Origin: Bacteroidota bacterium
GTDB lineage: Bacteria; Bacteroidota; Bacteroidia; Chitinophagales; Saprospiraceae
DNA length: 9,165 bases
NCBI GenBank assembly: GCA_024280135.1
Contig: JAJRQS010000060.1
Location: forward strand, 1-9,165
Reading direction: 5' to 3'
In this document: piece after piece, positions 5,736 through 9,165 of the stretch
Position numbering within the stretch: position 1 is the stretch's first letter
How the letters are laid out: each line of letters opens with the position of its first letter
Notes under the pieces: generated by a model
The model's database searches: none
Told to the model about the DNA's origin: nothing
What the model saw: the letters and a program-made list of their open reading frames with translations, nothing else
Program-made: the position numbers and the translations under genes

Positions 5736-8700
5736 TTACTGCTTTCTAAGTTTCATCATCTTCGTTTCACCGTTAACGGTCACTTTCACAAAGTATAGAC
5801 CCGCAGAAATCTCAGGAATCAAGAAAGGACGAGGTCCACTCTCTCCAGGACTAACTGTAAATGATTTCAAAACTTTACCGTTAGCATCTAGTAGCTCAAC
5901 AGTACCGCTTTCAATTTTATCCATCATCATGTCCACATAGAAGATGTCATTGGCAGGATTTGGGAAAAGACCCAATTCTTGCCCCTCTTTCTTCAACATT
6001 ACTTTGACAACATCAGAAGTCATTTCATATCCACTAGGACCGTTCATTACAATTCTGTAGAAGTTCGTTCCAATTCGTGGATGCTTGTCCATGTATGAAT
6101 AATAGTTGTAGCCATTGCTAATACCTTGTCCATCCATTAAATCCATTGGCGCAAAGTCAATCCCATTAGCGGAGTGTTCTACTTGATAAGAGAACTCACC
6201 ATTCTCTGTACCCGTTACCCATTCTAGTGACACTTCAGCATTGAGGACTGTTCCCGTAAGGCTAACAAAACCATTTCCACAAGTATCTTTTACTTCAATG
6301 GTAATTGCTGGTGGCTCAAGATAAGTTACACACCCAGCACGACGCACACACTTTCTGAACAACGTAGTAGTCATCAAAGGTGGAGATTGGTAACTTGGAT
6401 TCGTTGATCCTGGGATAGGCTCCCATTGACCACCTGTCTCAATCACTTTTTCCATCCAAATATATTCAAAGTCTCCAGTTCCTCCTGTTGCTTCTGTAAG
6501 CGTTACAAACACATCTGGTGTGTCACCAGGACAAAGCATCTGATCATTTCCTACCGTCCCAGGAAAGTGTACATTGTCACAATTGGTATGAATACCTGCA
6601 TCAAATGACAAGTCATCACCACCTGCTACTGAAACGGTAAAAGGATCCGTTAGTCCATTTGCATTCGCATCACTATCATTGCTATCTGCATTGCCGCTAT
6701 TTGCATCCTGTGTCGTAAACTCGTACCCATCAGGTAAACTAGCGGGGTCAAATTGAATGACATACGTACCAGGTAGTACACAATCAAAGTTATAGGATCC
6801 ATCTGCTGCAGTCGTAGTCGTTGCGACTACTGAATTATCCGATGCATTCAATAAATTCACAACAAAACCAGAAACACCTGACTCGCCTGTATTTTGCAAT
6901 CCATCTTGACCTGTATCATACCACACATAGTTTCCTACGCTTACACAGTTTTTAACAAAACCAGCATCTAAGCTAGGATTATAACCTCCTGAACCTACAG
7001 AAACCACTTGAGTCATACCGGTAGTTTCATCCGCATCACTATCAAGCGCATCATCACCAGCATTAGCTGTTGTGAAGTCATGATTATCCGGAGCCGTAAA
7101 AGTTACTTTATACTCTCCAGGAGGTAAAGTAAACATATACATTCCTGTAGCATCCGTTGTCATGGTCATATCAATACTTCCACCATAAGCAGAGGTTCCT
7201 GTTACATTAACAACGACACCTTCCATACCCGCTTCTCCTGGATCTTGTAAACCATTCATGTTCGCATCTAACCAGACATAGTTTCCAAGCTTCGCAGGAT
7301 CTTCTAAAGTCACAGAAGACTCACAAGTACAACCTGTCATATCGTCAGTAACAACTACCGTGTAAGTACCAGCAGAAAGTCCAGTTATTTGTTGATTAGT
7401 AGCACCATTAGACCAAGCAAAAGAGAAAGAACCCGAACCACCATTCATTGTAACAGTAGCAGAACCATCATTCCCTCCTATTGAACTAATATGAGCACCA
7501 TTATAGCTAGAAGCTATTGCCGCTGCACAAGTAAATCCTTCCGTTGCTCCTACCGTAACCGTTGCGTTTGCTGTACAACCATTTGCATCTGTAACAAGCA
7601 CGGTATATGTTCCAGCTGGTAAAGACATAGCTTTCGCCATTGTCTGACCAAAAGTGTCATTCCATTTATAAGTATAAGGAGCTGTACCGCCAGTTACATT
7701 TACAGACGCCATTCCATTGTCTCCACCACAACTTGCATCTACTGCCATTGTAGTCAACACCATCGCAGAAGGTTCTCCAATGGTAACAGTTCCAGTTGCA
7801 ACACAACCAGAAGCATCCGTGACCATCCATCCGTGACTTCCAGCATTTAAATTTGAGTTAGTAGTCGAAGTACTACCATCTGCCCAAGAATAAACATAAG
7901 GAGCAGTACCTACTGAAACTGTTATTGTAGCACTTCCATCAGCACCTCCATTACAACTTACATCTACTCCTGATGCAGAAGCTTCCACATTACCACCTGA
8001 CTGACCAATAATGACCACTGCATTTGCAAGACATAAGTTACCATCTGCTACTGCAAGTGTATAATTACCAGCTGCTACGCCAGAGATTGAAGAAGTAGTC
8101 GCATTATTGGACCACAAGTATGTATAAGAACCTGTACCTCCTGTGACATTTGCTGTTGCGCTTCCATTAGCGGAACCACAAACTGCAGGAGTAGAGGAGA
8201 TGAAAATATTTATTGCAGGAGGAGAAGAAACTGTCACTGTTTGAACAACCGTACAGCCATTACCATCCGTTATAGTTACTGAGTGTGTTCCAGCACTCAA
8301 GCCATTTGCATTTGCGCTAGAAGCGCCATTACTCCATTCATAACTATATGGTGAAGTACCACCTGAAACTTGAACAGAAGCTGCTCCATCATTATTGTCA
8401 GAACAAGTCGTCGCAGAAGACGAAGCAGTAGCAGTCATTGAAGAACCAGTAGTACCCACTGTAACCGTTTTTGAAGCCGTACAGCCATTGACATCAGTTG
8501 CCGTAACACTATAAGTTCCAGCACTTAGTCCATTCAAAGACGCTCCAGTTGATCCATTTGACCATAAATATGTGAATCCTCCATTTCCTCCAGTAGCACT
8601 TACTGAAGCAGTACCATCACTTGCCCCACAATTGGCATCAGTAGAAGATGCAGATAAATTGATAGCACTTGGGCTACCTACAGTAACCATTTTTACGACA

Positions 8701-9165
8701 GGGCATCCATCAGCATCTGATACTGTAACCGTATAAGTTCCTGCGCAAAGTCCTGAAACGGTGCTATTATTACTTCCTGTACTCCATTCATAAGCATAAG
8801 GTTGGGTACCTGAAGTCACATTAGCGGCAGCAGAACCGTCACAATTACCATTACAAGTCACATCCGTTCCCGAAGTTGTATAACTAAAATTGGAGGCATT
8901 GGAAGCCCCAACGGCTACCGTTTTAACCACAGAACAACCATTTCCATCAGCCACTGTAACCGAATAACTACCGGGTGCTAGGTTCATGATTGTGGCCGTA
9001 TTGCCTCCATTAGACCAGCTATAGGTAAAGTTTCCACTACCTCCATTAGGCACAACTGTAGCCGAGCCAGAATTGGTACCCGCACATCCAGAAGGACTTG
9101 AAGAAATGGTAGCAAATAATTCTGGCGCACCATTCACGGTAGCATTATCTACAGATGCACAACCA
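5736..9165 (-). CDS. Giant T9SS-secreted adhesin with SprB repeats and SdrD-B domains (5' end beyond window)
   Basis: At least 1142 residues are visible, and the frame is open to the right edge. A GTG at 9137 is only an internal Val, because the repeat pattern (GC...TVNGAP) continues upstream. Residue numbers here count from that Val. Eight SprB-type repeats of 74-77 residues (the last about 83) fill 1-613, each with a Y-x-W-S/N-G strand, L-x-AGTY-x-V-x-V-x-D and GC. Two SdrD-B/Cna-B-like domains follow (616-728 and 733-850) with LDANMNGLQDPGE and YDTGQDGLQNTGE calcium-loop-like motifs. An Ig/PKD-like segment comes next (about 855-950), then a region of unknown fold with an FYRIV strand. The end (1055-1133) is a type A T9SS sorting domain: LGLFPNPANDIFYVDM, VELLDANGKVL and ISAGLYFVKVTVNG. 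The protein would be exported across the outer membrane and attached to the cell surface, as SprB-like gliding and adhesion proteins are. Ligand unknown. Confidence 0.92.
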   Translation of the reverse strand, partial: GCASVDNATVNGAPELFATISSSPSGCAGTNSGSATVVPNGGSGNFTYSWSNGGNTATIMNLAPGSYSVTVADGNGCSVVKTVAVGASNASNFSYTTSGTDVTCNGNCDGSAAANVTSGTQPYAYEWSTGSNNSTVSGLCAGTYTVTVSDADGCPVVKMVTVGSPSAINLSASSTDANCGASDGTASVSATGGNGGFTYLWSNGSTGASLNGLSAGTYSVTATDVNGCTASKTVTVGTTGSSMTATASSSATTCSDNNDGAASVQVSGGTSPYSYEWSNGASSANANGLSAGTHSVTITDGNGCTVVQTVTVSSPPAINIFISSTPAVCGSANGSATANVTGGTGSYTYLWSNNATTSSISGVAAGNYTLAVADGNLCLANAVVIIGQSGGNVEASASGVDVSCNGGADGSATITVSVGTAPYVYSWADGSTSTTNSNLNAGSHGWMVTDASGCVATGTVTIGEPSAMVLTTMAVDASCGGDNGMASVNVTGGTAPYTYKWNDTFGQTMAKAMSLPAGTYTVLVTDANGCTANATVTVGATEGFTCAAAIASSYNGAHISSIGGNDGSATVTMNGGSGSFSFAWSNGATNQQITGLSAGTYTVVVTDDMTGCTCESSVTLEDPAKLGNYVWLDANMNGLQDPGEAGMEGVVVNVTGTSAYGGSIDMTMTTDATGMYMFTLPPGEYKVTFTAPDNHDFTTANAGDDALDSDADETTGMTQVVSVGSGGYNPSLDAGFVKNCVSVGNYVWYDTGQDGLQNTGESGVSGFVVNLLNASDNSVVATTTTAADGSYNFDCVLPGTYVIQFDPASLPDGYEFTTQDANSGNADSNDSDANANGLTDPFTVSVAGGDDLSFDAGIHTNCDNVHFPGTVGNDQMLCPGDTPDVFVTLTEATGGTGDFEYIWMEKVIETGGQWEPIPGSTNPSYQSPPLMTTTLFRKCVRRAGCVTYLEPPAITIEVKDTCGNGFVSLTGTVLNAEVSLEWVTGTENGEFSYQVEHSANGIDFAPMDLMDGQGISNGYNYYSYMDKHPRIGTNFYRIVMNGPSGYEMTSDVVKVMLKKEGQELGLFPNPANDIFYVDMMMDKIESGTVELLDANGKVLKSFTVSPGESGPRPFLIPEISAGLYFVKVTVNGETKMMKLRKQ
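7299..9164 (-). repeat. SprB-type coding repeats in an alternating A/B (150-residue) superrepeat
   Basis: The conserved Trp of successive repeats falls at residues 41, 118, 192, 268, 342, 418, 492 and 575 (counted from the Val at 9137). Spacings alternate 77, 74, 76, 74, 76, 74, then 83. Repeats one, three, five and seven share a CG or GCAG start and TGG; two, four and six share a C-N/S-D start and a YxYEW or similar strand. Each repeat has one Cys pair 49-51 residues apart. The last repeat is the most divergent. Confidence 0.85.

Noticed and set aside
9135..9137. GTG start of the adhesin
   Set aside because: The frame stays open to the edge and the repeat pattern continues upstream, so the true start lies outside the window.

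Overview
The window reads as chromosomal DNA of a Bacteroidota bacterium, most likely from the Saprospirales. The evidence is a type IX secretion (T9SS) sorting domain on a giant SprB-repeat adhesin, an S46 dipeptidyl peptidase, TAnnTTTG-type -7 promoter boxes, and starts without an evident Shine-Dalgarno. The lineage is inferred from these traits, not from a marker gene. Every gene supported here lies on the minus strand, so transcription runs from high to low coordinates.

From right to left: positions 5736-9165 hold the 3' part of a very large secreted adhesin, cut at the right edge. It has SprB-type repeats in an alternating A/B pattern, two SdrD-B-like domains, an Ig/PKD-like region and a type A T9SS C-terminal domain, followed by a strong intrinsic terminator (5673-5712). 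Next is a two-gene iron-sulfur unit (4999-5595): an Isc-type [2Fe-2S] ferredoxin followed six bases later by IscX, with no other isc gene nearby in the window. Then comes an S46-family dipeptidyl peptidase (2615-4806) with a Bacteroidota promoter. It is split by a one-base frameshift in an A run near 3291-3294; the joined reading frame restores a protein of about 730 residues with the full catalytic triad and a DPP11-like specificity Arg.

The left part (311-2458) is a probable two-gene operon. The first gene encodes a membrane-anchored protein with two OmpA-like domains. The second encodes an unusual membrane protein that combines a transmembrane helix, a coiled coil, about 190 residues of VEKIVEVP repeats resembling the alveolin repeat of protist membrane skeletons, a Lys/Ala-rich histone-H1-like linker and a helix-hairpin-helix domain. 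Two bases beyond its stop begins a 23-bp tandem repeat array (thirteen units, positions 5-304) that continues past the left edge.

The most unusual element is the OmpA/VEKIVEVP pair. Its domain order would suit an envelope scaffold that reaches from the cell wall to DNA, but this is inference from architecture only.
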